The translations under genes were made by a program, and so were the position numbers. Positions 46,737-60,600 of a stretch of DNA of 62,976 bases are shown piece by piece (the stretch's first letter is position 1; every line of letters begins with the position of its first letter). This DNA comes from Setaria digitata. Lineage: Eukaryota; Nematoda; Chromadorea; Rhabditida; Setariidae. Below the pieces are notes generated by a model. It had not been told where the DNA came from and did not search any database. It saw nothing but the letters and a program-made list of their open reading frames with translations. The stretch covers positions 1 to 62,976 of the forward strand of contig RCAB01000381.1 of NCBI GenBank assembly GCA_003640385.1. Reading direction: 5' to 3'.

Positions 46737-49700
46737 TAACCTTTTTTCTTTTCCTTATAAAAGTCAATTTTTTCCTTTATTATTAACATTTATTGCCGAA
46801 AATTGCCTTTAGGAATTCGCGCAATTTTTTCCGCATATTTTTGTCATCATTTTAACAGTTATTCCAGAAATTTGTTGAATCCTTTGAAGGGTTCTGCTTA
46901 TCTCTCTCATTTTTTCCGTTTATAGTTGGGTCAAAATATAATCCAAAAGAATTGTTTGACATCACTCGACGTACGGGAACATCTGCTGGCAATGGTGCAG
47001 ACCTGTCAACAAGACCTGAATCATGCCTACAGGTTCAAGTGCCTTGTGATCTGATTCGCCGTTCTACTATTGCTGTTTCTATTGAAATTGGTTAGTTAGA
47101 AATTGTCTACGATTACAAGCTTTTTTAGGCTCAACTCATTTGTTCTACCGAAGTTTTCTTTGGAACTTCGTCTACATGTGGATTTTTAGAATTTCATTTA
47201 AATCTTCTGTCCTTTAAAATGAGGATTTCAAAATCTACTGTCACATATAACATGTAATTTTGATGCTGTCACACTGCATACCTTATTTCTTATGATCCTG
47301 ATCTGAGTAGTACGAAGAGCCGTTTCAGCATCGATAGCACAACTAGCATCAGCAAATTAAGACATTGAAAATTGGTGCCAGATTGCCAATATCAGCAGCA
47401 TAAGAAAAGACTATGAAAAGGAATTGGAAGTACACTTGGATATGAGACTTGTTAATTTGATTAATGAATGATTTTAGATAATGACGATCCGAAGACTTTG
47501 TTTGCCACTGCTGAAAATGATTTAGATTATATGAAAGTTGACAGAGAACAAGCAATGGAAGTGCACTGGTCAAAAGCGTTACAGTGGGCACAAGAAAGTT
47601 TGCTGTGCAGGGATATCTTTAAACAGGTTTATTGGAATGTTTTAATACGTTAATTTTGGTCTTTAAGCCCTCTCAGTAGTAATATCAGAGGTGTTCTGTT
47701 TCAGTTCCGCCAGGGATTACTAAGTAGTAAACACAAGCAGACTAAACAAACAAATCTGTCTACGTCTTAGCTAGAATCATTCGAAGTGTATTTCAGTTAT
47801 GCCAGGATGCAGTTATTTTGAAGGATCATATTACAGTAATTCGTGATGGTGTATTAATTGCTTCCTTATTCGATAATATTTTATTGCGAATAGAGCTGGC
47901 ATTTCATCCATTTGAAGATGGTAATAATTTTTAGATCATGAATATTATATTTCTATGAAACGATGATTTTCTCTCGAGATTTAGATTCTCAGATTTAGAT
48001 TTAGATTTAGATTCTCTCGAGAAGCTCCATTTATATATACTACTTATCTTTTACTGAATCTGAGACACTGGTTTATTGCAAAAGATTTCTAGGTCCTTTA
48101 CCAACCGCAGGTGATGATTATTTGAATCGTGCCCTTCGGCAGTTATTTGTAAGTGATCTTTGTGCACGGAATATACGTCATCAGACATTTGTAGCAATGC
48201 CATTATCAACTTTACCAAACACACTTGATTTACGAGGTCCATATGCAATGACTGATGAGGAGGTATGCTGTTGTAATTCCATAACCTGAAACTATAGAAA
48301 TAAAGAACATTAATGCCAATGGTCATATGTTTGCTTACTTTTTAAATGAACTGCTTTGTTTGCTGTAAAGTTTATCAAATTTAAAAATTTCGGATTTAAG
48401 TTCTGCCATGTGTGAGTGCTGGTTAACAATATCAGGATGGTGAGAACTTCAGACAGTGAAAAAGCAGTGTTTTATATTGGCTGACTTAAATTGAATGAGG
48501 ACATAATGGATGATGGATGTTTCTGTTGTGATTTTTTAGGTGTATTATCCATGTAAAACTTGAGATAACTTATAATGAGGTATTGACAGCTGTTTGATTT
48601 TTTTCTGGTTTCAGATTGACTCACGTTTGAAGCAGAAGCGTACTTTATTGGAAAGATTGCTGTTACTTGCATCACATTTCGTTCTAACAAACAGGGTTAC
48701 GACTTCATTGAAACGATATATGCTTCGTGTTACGGACCCTCAGGTACATTTCTCCTGAAAAAAAAGGAAAGCGTTCAAAGGAAAAAGAATATTTCCTGGT
48801 CGGTTAATGATCATTCGTCTACTCTTGCTTCAGGTCATGTGGAAATGGCTGCGTGCTTCACCTGTACAGTCTTCGATTATTGTTACAGCGTCAAATAGAA
48901 ATTACGATTATGCCGGAAAGTACATATTTAGTTGTTATAAAGCATCTGACTCGATAATCGCAGAACAGTGAAATACCGTTAAGGCTGTTCTGTAATCCCT
49001 TCCTTTTCTTCTTTTCTCATATGAATGATATGATTGGTGACCATAATTAATTTTATTTTGAGGACAACATTTTATATACGTATTGGTGCAGAAAATTTTT
49101 ATATCTCAACGAAAGAAGGTCAAAATATCGAATGTAGAAGAGATGATGAAATGCTTATTTATACGATTGACATGCTGGTAATATGAGTTCTGAACTTCCT
49201 CAACTGCTAATTAATTTTTCAAAGTAATGCTAAAAGTTCGAATCCGTACTATGCTGAATAAAAGATCGAAGAAGTCATTTAAAATTGAAAATAGTTTTTT
49301 TTTTTATTATTATTATAAGACAGCTTTGTAATTCTGATAGGAAGTGCAGAGAGTAACAACCGTTTGTGTTTCAAGTGCTCATTCGTTATTAAACTTATAA
49401 ATGATTTTTTGAAATGAATTTCAGATTTGCAACTACATGTTGAATACGGTAGCGATGATAGCCAGCAAATTATGGCAGTGGCAAGTACTTCATGCAAATA
49501 TCAATGCAACAGATGATCGTGCAGAGCCAAGTCCTACTGTTTACATGTGCAATCAGAGCGCTACTCGGTGTTTTATTTTCTTTGCTTCACGCAAGTGGCT
49601 TCTTTTCTTTCAAGCTGCAGCTACTAGTGGGAATACCTGCTTGTCATAAAAAAAAAAAGCTTTTATTAACGCAAAGATATTTTAGCAAAGCATTTTGTGC

Positions 49701-49970
49701 ACGAAGTGAAATTTTGAAATCGCAGAAGTGAATTTATAGTAAAGTTGTGCTGAAAAACGACAAATTATTTATATTTTTAAACATTTCAGTGCTATTTTCA
49801 TGCAGTTCCATCTAAATAAATCTCCGACAATCCGTATTCGGAAATGCTCACCGAATAAGCCAGCAGCCGCCGAAAGACCGGGAGAATTTTTAGTTCTGAA
49901 CTATGATCGATTAGTTGGGTCGTCCCTGTGTCGGAAGATCGATAATTTGTGTTCCATGTTGAAGAGTTGA
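45433..49970 (+). CDS. MED17: Mediator complex subunit 17 (MED17)
   Basis: Twelve exons: 45433-45557, 45890-46105, 46309-46643, 46926-47090, 47478-47626, 47797-47920, 48111-48262, 48615-48743, 48834-48919, 49063-49177, 49425-49567 and 49790-49970. They encode 639 residues, close to human MED17 (651). Matching segments: NIAIEAGSEWGIQEIGFDG (family VRISIES..VQEVGLDG), LDYSDHVAKLARKVDW (family LSMSQNLARLAQRIDF), RELEKMRELWRVRKTG with YGDIGYK (family LLRLRQHWKLRKVGD..LGDLSYRS), and HWSKALQWAQESLLCRDIFK (family HWQTKLEAAQNVLLCKEIF). Later exons carry ERLLLLASHFVL and YIRIGAENFYIST, consistent with the C-terminal half. The protein is a core subunit of the Mediator head module, linking regulators to RNA polymerase II in the nucleus. 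Exon 3 runs past an internal GTGAGG donor-like site, because the following residues are conserved. The order and length argue for an intact gene. Confidence 0.92.
46673..46733. repeat. AT dinucleotide microsatellite in MED17 intron 3
   Basis: A near-continuous TA/AT run, including a perfect stretch of about 30 nt from around 46704, lies within the intron between 46643 and 46926. It is likely length-polymorphic. Confidence 0.85.
47968..48022. repeat. Short tandem ATTTAG repeat flanked by inverted CTCTCGAGA
   Basis: Within the MED17 intron after exon 6, units of GATTTA repeat about five times and are bordered on both sides by TTCTCTCGAGA-like sequence. CTCGAG itself is palindromic, so the outer copies can pair. 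Probably a simple expansion. Confidence 0.6.
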
Positions 49971-50449
49971 TTTGCATTATTTCTTTTTGTTTTGTATAAT
50001 ACTGGAAAAAGCTCTTTCCCTTTCCATCGATGCCCAAACTAGGTCTTTGAAGTTAAGTGTTGGAAATGAACAAAGGGAGGCGATTCGGGAAAAATCTAAA
50101 GGGAAGGAAGGGAATTTTGATACAATTAAATGATAAAACCATACAAAGGAGGGAAGTTGCGACGTTCAGTTTTGTTTTACAAAAGTTTCATGGTATGCTA
50201 ATTGTATATTATGTGCAAAATGCATTTTGTTTAAAAAGTCTGGTGTCGGACTCGTGTGTTATAAAAGTGCGAGGGTCTGCCAGGTAAAATACGCGTGAAT
50301 TGAAAATTAGAAATATAAAATTGCACCTCGGTGATATGAGCAGGATGAAACATATATTCATTTGTTCCCAAGAACTGCCATGTGCTACACCACCAAAGTC
50401 CACATACAATAATTAACGCGTAAGCTCCACAAATGCTAACCTCGTCGGC

Positions 50450-51504
50450 CTAGCTGGATTCTCCTCCAATAATCTCAGTGGTTCTGCTTCGCTTTACTTG
50501 AACTATAAAGACCGAATCTTCTATTCTGGTGGGAGATGCTGGCAAATCCTGCCCAACGCGTTGCTTGCAGTATTTACATTTACTTTAGCCGTGATGTTAG
50601 TGTTGAAGTTTCAACTAGTTTAAGGAAGCAATTGCTTTCAACTAGTTCATGCTAGGAAATTTCGTTTTTTTCATGCCAATACAAACAATCCTTTTCTCGC
50701 TGTAACCCTTCCGATAATCGGTCTAAGTTACTAATATAGCTGTTTAAAGAAGTATGTGTAAAAGCGAACAAGCACGAAGTAGGCCGAGGGATGTATCCTC
50801 ATAATCGATTCAGCACAAATATTACTCGTTCTTTTTAATTCTAGCAACATAAACAATTTATTTTAAGTTGAAATATTTCACAAATCACTGAAGGAAAGTT
50901 ATGAGAGAAAAGATCTCTACTGCACAAACGTTTTTGATAGCAGAAGTAAAGAAGAATCACCGCAGTTAGGCGAAAAACAAAAAAACTATAACCCCAGAGA
51001 TTTACTTCACAATCTATATATGCATGCACTTTAATCCGACCCGGAAGAAACAAATTCACCTCGAAACACGAATAAAAATTGCAACAATTTCTATCAGTCA
51101 ATGCTTACCGAAGAAGGCTACGTTAACAGAGCAGAAACACACTACGGGAACTAATACCCAATATAACACAAACCTACTTCCAACTTATATATAGGATATC
51201 AAAAACCTAGCTAACTTATTCATATTTAAAAAAAATACGGATCTGAATTGAATATACGACCAACGCTGGAGGTAGATGGGTCAAGGCGAATGGGCCCTAA
51301 AAAAGTCACCCTTTCCATTTCTTGCAGGTTTTTTTTTTTTTTAATTTACTGCAGGTAGTAGCTTCCACAGAAAATAACATAGAGCCCAGAACTGCTAAGA
51401 CTATTCTAGTTTGCTTATAAGAAATTATGACTTACGGCCTTCTCATACTGTCGTCCTAGCTGCAACATCAGTTTCTCTTCACGACAAGCTTTAAATTGAA
51501 GTTC
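50450..51504 (-). CDS. Candidate alternative 3' exons of the CEP170-like gene
   Basis: Two exon-like segments on the minus strand lie downstream of the CEP170-like stop. 51504-51436 starts after TTGGTAG and ends GCC|GTAAGT, reading ELQFKACREEKLMLQLGR and onward in phase 0. 50548-50450 starts after GGGCAG and reads DLPASPTRIEDSVFIVQVK and onward to a TAG, also phase 0. They join to 55 residues of coding-like sequence. Exon 52187-52043 of the CEP170-like gene ends in phase 0, so skipping its normal last exon would give a different C-terminus with a charged helix. They could instead be the end of an unrecognised overlapping gene. Only about 480 nt separate this end from the MED17 stop. Confidence 0.45.
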
Positions 51505-51699
51505 CTACCAAAGTAAAGCCTATGAAGAGATCATCAATACTTCCATATTCTGTCATATTATTCCTATCACATTGTAAAACCAGAGAAGTTTTAAAAAAGA
51601 GCACTAATCACAAGCCACAAAACCAATAAGACATAATCACATCCTCAATCATTAACGTTCGGAAATATAACTATAACTGCGTATAATTCTTAGAAACAG

Positions 51700-54600
51700 T
51701 CACGAATTTTTTTGACCACCGGATGGACTTCGCTTGGCCGCTGCAAGCTTGCTCTGGTAGGCGCTACATGGTCGTCGACTTGGAGAGGTCGACAGAGCTG
51801 TGACTGATGCAGTGGGACTGGAACCCGACGGTGATGCTGGCAGTGATGCCGATGCGATCTGAAATTAGCTGTATGCTGCTACATATGGATGTTCGCTAAA
51901 AATTTATTTTTATTCTGGAGTTTCATAATTCTGAACATCTTCTTTATTCAAAAAGAAATATCTATCTATATTTCAAAAACTAGAAAAATTTTGCTTTAAA
52001 TTCTATCATAAATTGGAACCACACACAATGCAAAATGCCCACTTCTAAATACTTCTGTATTGCATCAAATGCTGCCGACAATCGATCTAACTGATCGGTA
52101 ACCGTTCCAGTACAATCTTTCACCGGCTCAATAGCCATTTCCAACAAATTTTCCACTGACTGCGATAAATGTCCTTGATGAGAATTCCTGAGAAATGAAA
52201 TTTAAAGTTTAAATGATGAGAGGATAAAACAGCGAAACTTTAGCGAGTCTTCCGGTTAAGAAGTGAATATTTAGTATAACTGCATTCAAAATGACTTACT
52301 GGTGATTTACTGAATAACTTCATTTCACTATCCGTTGGGTTGTTAAACAAGTAATTTAATAGTAGTGATATTAGTTGACCCATCAGAAAATACGTCTTGA
52401 TACTAAATAACTGCCTTCTTTCCAAGTTCCTCAGTCATGAGAGAAATTAAACAAAATTTCAGCCTACCTTATTAATTCAATGCTTCGATTACACTTCATT
52501 GTAAGTTGCTGCACGGCACTTTCAAGTCCATTTACACGGGCCTAAAATTCATTTCTTTATCCCTGTAAAAACAGAGTATCAAGAAAAATTTACAAGACAC
52601 GATATGTACTTGAACAACAATCGGTGTGCTTTAAAAAAAGAACATAAAAAATACCTAAGGTAATGGATGCACTGACCTGGTCCTGAGTAGCTTCAACACA
52701 ACGTAATTTGTTCAAATCCCTTGTAATACCTTTTGAATAATTGACAAGAATCGTTTCCGGGCCACAAACAGCATCATCAGCTGATAGATCATCTTGTGAT
52801 CGGTTGTGACGAGCTTTATTAGAATTACGAGCGACCTGAAAAACCAAAATTTAGTTGCCGAAAAATGAATTCTAAACTAATTCCTTGTTCTTAGGTATGT
52901 ATAAACTCTTTTTTTTATAAATTCATGAATTTTTTTAATGAAAAGAATGAAACAATTTTTCGTTAAAAAAACAGGAGGATGTATAAAAATCAATATTTAT
53001 TAAACATATTCTGTATAATCATAAATAATGACGAGAAAACACACATTCCACTACACCTGTTATATCGCAATTTTAAGATTAGAACCAAAACCATATTTAA
53101 TCCAGAATATGCGATGAAATAAACTGAATAAAAATCAAGAGGCAACAGAACAGTTTATTCCAGCGGAATAAAAAAATGACTGACCGGTGAGAAATTGATA
53201 AATGGCCGAGCCCCTTGATGAAATGAAACTGAACGATTGGATACAAATTTGTCTGCTCTGAAACACAATTTAAATTATGAAATGACTTTTCCTTCTTAAA
53301 AATAAAAGGATGTGTCTTTAATTAATAATTAAGCCACAACAGTAATAAAAACAAAAAGAAAAAAAAACAAACAATGGTGCACTGAAATAAGATCTATAAT
53401 CAAGATACCCGTATAATGCTCCAAACGGCATATAATCTGACCTTCAAATCACTGAGTTTTATCCTCGCAAAAATGCCTTGGAATTCATCATTCCACTAGC
53501 AATGGAGACTGAAGTCCATTTACGTTCTGCATAGTAAATTTTTCCGAAAAATTACAAGATTTTTTTTTTTTTGATTTCACTATTAACCTCCGAAATTTGC
53601 GAGTTGCGAGAGAAATAAAGTTCAGAAAAAGAGAAAACCAGCTACAGAAAAAGACAAAAAATAAAAATAAAATAAAATAAAATAAACCACGATAGAAATG
53701 CAGTAATACAGACACCGGACAATCTTAGGATATGCTACAAACCAATGACAAACATGCATGTTGTTAACAAAAATTAAACGTAATAATAAAATTTTGAGAA
53801 AGGCTTACTCTTGTTGACTGTATTGCTTTTCGTGGGCAATGTTTTGCAAGCTAACGTAAATTCGATATGAGCAAAAACTTCAACTTTTTAGTGAGAAAAT
53901 AATTAATGTCAAGCGAAATATATAACAAATTAGAAAGTGATGTACAGCCGTTACAAAAATAAGATCAAATGAAGAACGGATTTTGTTACGCTAGTTATTA
54001 AAGGGTTTCTCTTAATTGACCCTCCCTCTTACAGAAACTTACCTTCACTTTCACTTCATTACGATAAAAATGATCCCAGATTTAAACTTGACAAAGAAAT
54101 ATTCATGAAAAAATTATGAAACGCTATAATCCAGACTTCTAAAAAGTAAAATGACGTACCGTGCTTTTAGCTGCTGCAGTTTCTTGGCTTCAGCAGCTGC
54201 CTTCATGGGATTATAATCCTTACGTCTCAACCATGCTGTCATCTCAGCGCTTTCTTTCTGTGTTTTTGATCCAAATGTCTAAAACAGCAACCGGAAATCT
54301 TCCCCTATTTTCAAAATAAGAGAAAATTTAATTAGAACAGCTCCATGAATACTATAAAAGATGACGGATAATTTCAGTCGATGACTACAGAATTAGTCAC
54401 TTTTATCGATATCACAAAATAAAAGCCAGTTAACAGCAACAACTAAGCCACAAATAAATTCAGTCCCCACAAATAAAAATTCCACAATCAAAAAACTTTA
54501 ATATGTCGAGTATTATGGAAAGGATAAATTACTACAGTGTTACACGTAAAAGAGATTAAAAATTTTAAATAAACAAGGAATGAACGACTTTTACCTGAGT

Positions 54601-57600
54601 CCTTCCACTGCCACCTACACGGAATGGTGGCCTATCATTCCGATTAGCTGTTGTAGAAGTCGGATGACCTTTAATCTGAATACCAGAAAATCGCATCGAA
54701 TACCGGCCACCATCACCACGTCTAAAATTTCCAAAAGATTTTAAAACAAGAAAAAGATAACATACACAACAAACCAAGGAATCTTATGGAAAACTTTAAA
54801 TTCTTCCTTTCTTTGTCTTGGTATTCTTTATTTTCGCGAAAATAGTCGTAAATGAGTAGTAATAATAATAAAGTGAGTGGTGCAAATTACTGGTATCTAC
54901 AATATAATGACAGTGTTCCTTGTCCCCTTAATGAGTATGGATACTAATGAATTGTAGGGCATACGTAAGCAACGTAAAGCCACCCCATTTAAAAAAAAGA
55001 AAAAAAAAAACCTAACGATGGATCTGTAAATAATCTTTCTTTTCCCTCTTTTTTCTGTAAACATTTGATTGTGTCATCTTTTGTGTTAAAAAAATGGATG
55101 ACACAACAGAAACACTAAGATCATATTCACCTTTTGTTATAAAACACATCACTGAACGACATTTACTAGCTCCACTGATGCCAACGGATGGGAAAAGTGA
55201 AAACTGCATGTAAACTCATAACAAATGAACAAGAGTAAGGACCAAAATTAAAAACGAAAAAAGTTTTGAAGAAATATCAGGATATATGGAAAGAATAAAG
55301 AAAAAACACACAAATAAAACACTAATAAATGTACTATCAACCAGTATTACTCTACCGGAAGCTTTTTTTTTGTCAATAAAGTTTAACTTTTAAAAACCAA
55401 CAACTATTAGGACAAATGGTCCAATTATAGCAATTACCGGAAAAAGTGCAATTCGCATGCAGATCAGAAAATAAATATAATTCAATATAAAATAACTCAC
55501 GTTTCACTGCGACATCTCGTTGCCCTGTTTTCAAATGAAAATATACAGCTCAGTGAGAGCATAAGTGATAATACGAAATAATCCAAAAAATGTAGATATA
55601 ATTATATATTTATGTTTATATTTATATATATTTCATATTTAGTGCTCTTTCTATTTGTTAGCGCTGCGTATGAACTGTGGATTTTAGTGAACAGAACAAA
55701 AGCAAAGTAGTATATTCAGAAAAAAAAGAAAATTTACATTTACAATATTATGACATCATTTCATGATCTCAATCCCTAGATAAGCGAAAAAATCCAATTT
55801 CCTTTAAAATGTTTACTTTGGAGGTACCAATATTGTGAAAATTTTGAAACACTAAGTCTCCATAAATTAAAAACCTAAAAGATATTGTCCCAAACATATG
55901 TGTACCCTACAACCTAAAGCCTATGACGGGTAAGGTTTACTGACCACATCTTGGCCTTCTTTTGACACGAGACATAGTTAAAATGTAGCTTTTTTAGAAA
56001 GAGACCAATTGTATATTTATAAGGCATAAATTTTAACACTAAATACGATTCGACATTTAAATAGGCAGAGACACATAAGCAAAACTAACTACTGCGTAAC
56101 AGATACAAACATATAACTTCTCAAGTAAAAAGTACGGAGTTTTATACCCAGTTTTCACCACTTACTAAAAAAATACATTTACATAATGTGAAGTTTTGAA
56201 AAATAACGAAGAATGACTAGTCTTTTCCTCCAATTTCCACCATTACCACTTGTTAGGTCCATAAAAAATATCACTTAATTTCATCAAGGATTGCTTAAGT
56301 AATGATAAAAATAGAAAGGTGGCAACAGGAACAAAAAGAGAATCGTAAATACCTGAAGACATTATCACTGGTACCACCTGAACCAGCAACCGTTTGTGTA
56401 CGATGCACCTGAGATGACAGTGCTGTACGTGACGATGATGCCATGCTACACAAACGATGCGAACCATATTGACGTTCCTCCATCCCTGATGCTTCCGAAC
56501 GACGTGGAACCCGTACATGAGCTCCTGCTGCAGCTGTTATGCGAGATGAATTAGAAAGCGGTGGTGTAGATGGCGCAACAACTTGATGTTCACTGATACC
56601 GCGATGCTGACCTACACGACCGGAACTGAGACGCAACAGTTCGCGCAACAGATGTTCGTTACCTTCTGTTCCAGTTCCTGTACTACTTACATTCTCATTG
56701 ATTTGAGGCAAAACCTGAAACATGATGTCGATAAAAACAGACCTTCAATACCACTTGACCGTAACTACACATAAATACGCGGAAAATAAACGGTTAATGG
56801 ACAAGCAAGTATTGCATTATCAATCAGAGTGATCAAAAGATTATGGAGCTTCAAAAAAATACAATCTAAGAAACTTTAAAAATCACTAACAGAACCCTTG
56901 CGTATCGGAGCAGTAGGACGCAGATTTTCTGTGCTTTGGGTCGTAGTTGACTCACTAAAAAATATCCAAGATACATTTTTTCAAAAAAAAAGTTAATATC
57001 ACTAAAAGAATTAAAGAATATATATATATATATATTTAGTATTAAATACCTTGAAACGCTTTCTGCATCGGAATCTTTAATTGTTTGTGAAGTGACCATT
57101 TGACTTACGTGGTCTCCATCTAATAATATTAGTTGAAAATTATAGAATAAAATACTACAGATCATACAAAAATAAAAATAATATTAAAAGGATTTTCCCA
57201 TCAATTGCATTCAAACACTACTACCGAATATCTCAAACACATAATGACACGTACTTTTATCAAATATTCTTAAATAAATGAAAATATATTTGTATAAAAC
57301 ACACATTTTGTGCATATAGAGTCCATTTGAAAAAAAAATTGAAAAAAAAAAATATATATATTGCTTACCAACGACATAAGTCCCTGCTTCACTTAAAGTA
57401 TCGTCAACATCCGGCTTCCTTTCTCCATGCTCGCATGATGATATCACGTCGGGTCCTCCACCGGTTTCTGAAATGTTACTAGGAGGTTGATACTGGGTTT
57501 TTAAAATAAGCTGTTCAGAATAAAACTCTGTCTCCTATTTCATATTCTCGAAGTTTTCGAAATTATAAACTGAAATAGAAAAAGAATTGGGTTTAAATGC

Positions 57601-60600
57601 GTTGCAAAGGTCATAAGCTAAAAAGTTTAGTAAGTTCTAATCTACCTGGAAGATTATGCCATGTAATTCATCTTATATTCACTTCCCACCAATAAATAAA
57701 ATTAAATCAATTCTCCTTACCTTCGCCAACTCCCATCAACATCTTGTTAAGTAAATACTGCTTCGGATCACTGGATGCAGCTGTTAAACCGGCTATTTTC
57801 GCTGCAGTACCTTTGGAAACTATTCCTGATCCTGGCATATTTCTTCTCATAAAACGCCTAGAAACACGTGAATTGGCGACTATTCATTATGTGTAAAAAT
57901 ATTGCATCTATCCAACATTCTTAATAAAAATTAATGATATAGTGCAAACTGCAAAAACAGAAAATTAAGTTCTAGTCAAATAAAAAACAGAAACGATGAA
58001 TTAAAAGGTTAGTTTTAAAGCGAATTTAGTCCTAAAATAAAAAACGGTTATAACACTGACAATGCTGTATATACAAAATTAAAATCAACAAAAATATGAA
58101 ATATCTCGTCTACCTCGACGATGTTTTCTTGGCAGCATCTTGTAAAGAAAGATTTGCTCTTGGTGAGCCCTCTTCGCTATCAAACGAAACCGTAAATGCA
58201 GTTGAAGACGATGTACGTGGCACAGCTAGAAATTTGAAAGTTTAAATTATATTTTCAATTACAATTCAATATTTAGCCCACCAGCGTTGAGAGCGTTCAA
58301 CTTGAATTTAAAAAAATCATTATAGGAAAATAACAGTTACCAAGGCTCGTTTAACAGAGAATGTAACCTTTAGCTTTATCCTCTATCTTCGCTTTTTCTT
58401 CAACTAACGGTTCACTTAAGTCAATATCCATCCTAATTGACTTTAACGGTCGCTGAGCAGCACTTCCAGTTGTTGTGGATCTGCAAATCAAGATTCTAAT
58501 ATCTGATTAAAATTTCAAGTTGAGTTTATTTGCTTGGGATAAAAAGATAAAAGTGAAAGGAGGCGGTTTACTTTACAATCAAACAAAAACGGAAACTGGG
58601 CAACAAAATGAAAGAAAGTGAGACAGTTCATCCAAACCCAGAAAGAATCCCAAAAAATTTTTCATCTGATTCACTCACCTGCACACAGGTCTTTTTTATT
58701 GCTTCCATACGGATAAAACAAATATATGAGTCCTAGTCAGAGATCAGAATTAGCCGATATTAAAAATATATGGCCTATTAGAAGGGGAAAATTTTTAAAG
58801 ATACGGTGCTACACAAAGCAAACAGCTGCCCAGTGCCACTCATAAATTCCAGAAAAAAATCAAACAAGAATAAATAAAAGTTTAGCAAAGAAAAAGCAAA
58901 AACTTAATTAAGGAAAAAGCAATACGGGCCGAAAACCGAGTTACAGGTCAGCATTTTTACCTTATATTTTCGGAGTCACTTCGTACTTGCAGATATGAAG
59001 TACCATTTTCACCCCACCACGACGGTGCGGTACCAAATAATGGTGTCCTTTCACCTTCTCCTTGAACCTGGAAAAAATTCCTGTTCTCAACTCTCAATAT
59101 TATCGAAATTTTGGTTTTAAAAGCTTAAAAGTACAGTTATTTTTGCAAAACTTTATGCATGCACCCGACCTAATAAACTTTTCACGACAAAATTTCATAT
59201 TTAAATCCGAAATCGATTGATCCTTTCCAATGAAATTAGCAATCAGCAATAATTTTTGTTCGCACTTAGGAAATATCTTATACAAGTGACTTTTTATCAG
59301 TTCTTTAAGAAATCCAAAGCTGTCGTACTGCATCGAAGTACATGTACTCAGTTTCTTGATCAATGCTTTCCTTTTTTTTTTTGCGGTAACTATTTTGCTT
59401 CATGACTTTCCGACAGGTACTTCAAAAACTGTACAAGATCAAATTGAACAAATATTTAAAATGTGCCATGAAGTATGAAAATGTTTCATTTATTCAATGG
59501 GCTGTCGTTGCCTTGTGGCAGAAATGCTAAAAAATTTTCACAGGATTTTGAATTTCAATTTAATCTCATTCCATTAGTTGTCGAAAGATAACTTTAGGCT
59601 TACATTTACATTAGTGGTATCAATAGTAACAATTGGCTTAATGGCAGCTTCCTGATATGTAGTGGCCTCCTGTGGATTTTCTTGTGCACAGATCTTTTGC
59701 GGATTACCACCGACTCGTGCAGTAGGAGAACTATCAAACATCGAACAATTTTTGGGTAAAACTGGTGAAGATTGTGGAGGTGAAGAGGCTAGAAAAAAAA
59801 AAAATTATAATACATGAAGTACGACTATCCTATTAAGGAAAGAGAAAGTCAGTAGTTAGGTAATATGAATTTGGAACTTCTGGAGTCCACGATCAATTAA
59901 TTCACAAGTGCTTTAGGAACAGTTACAAACTTATAAAATTCTGATAATAAAACCTAACAATTTTTCGAAACAAGGATTTGTTTTGCATCAGCAATACGAC
60001 TCCTTGTTGTTGATAACAATGGGTGTTCAAAAACTGTATTCCTTTCATCAGTTGTTACAGTTGACCTTAAAACAGTCAAATTACATCATAAGTTAAAGTT
60101 GGCAAGCAAGCGAAAAATGTGGTACAATAATGAAGTAATGAAGTGCAGATAACAAAAAATCATTTAATTTTTTATATTCAACAGAAATCTAGTTCTGCAG
60201 TCAGTATTTGAGTTTGAAATTGCAAGATTTTGCGGGAAAAAAGACTAACCTCGTGTCATCGAAATCAGCAGCACTACATGCAAAACACCCGACGGTACTC
60301 TGGGCAGCCGAAGGCGGTGGTGGAGTTGAAGAAAAGCGTTGTCCAAGTGTCAGATGTGATGATACTATTTGAGTCCCTGTCTGAGAGCCTGTTATTGGTG
60401 CAGCAGCTACGACATACGCACCTACAGTTAAAAAAAAAAAGAAAAAAATAGTGGAGTTTCAAGTTTTCTTTGGAGAAAGATCAAAAATCTAATACTTCCC
60501 TTACATTAGGAACTCCAGAAAAGTGAGATAATTCTCTTCATAGAGCTTTAAAATTCTTCACTTCAGTCGAGTATGTCATATAAAAAGAATTAATGTAATT

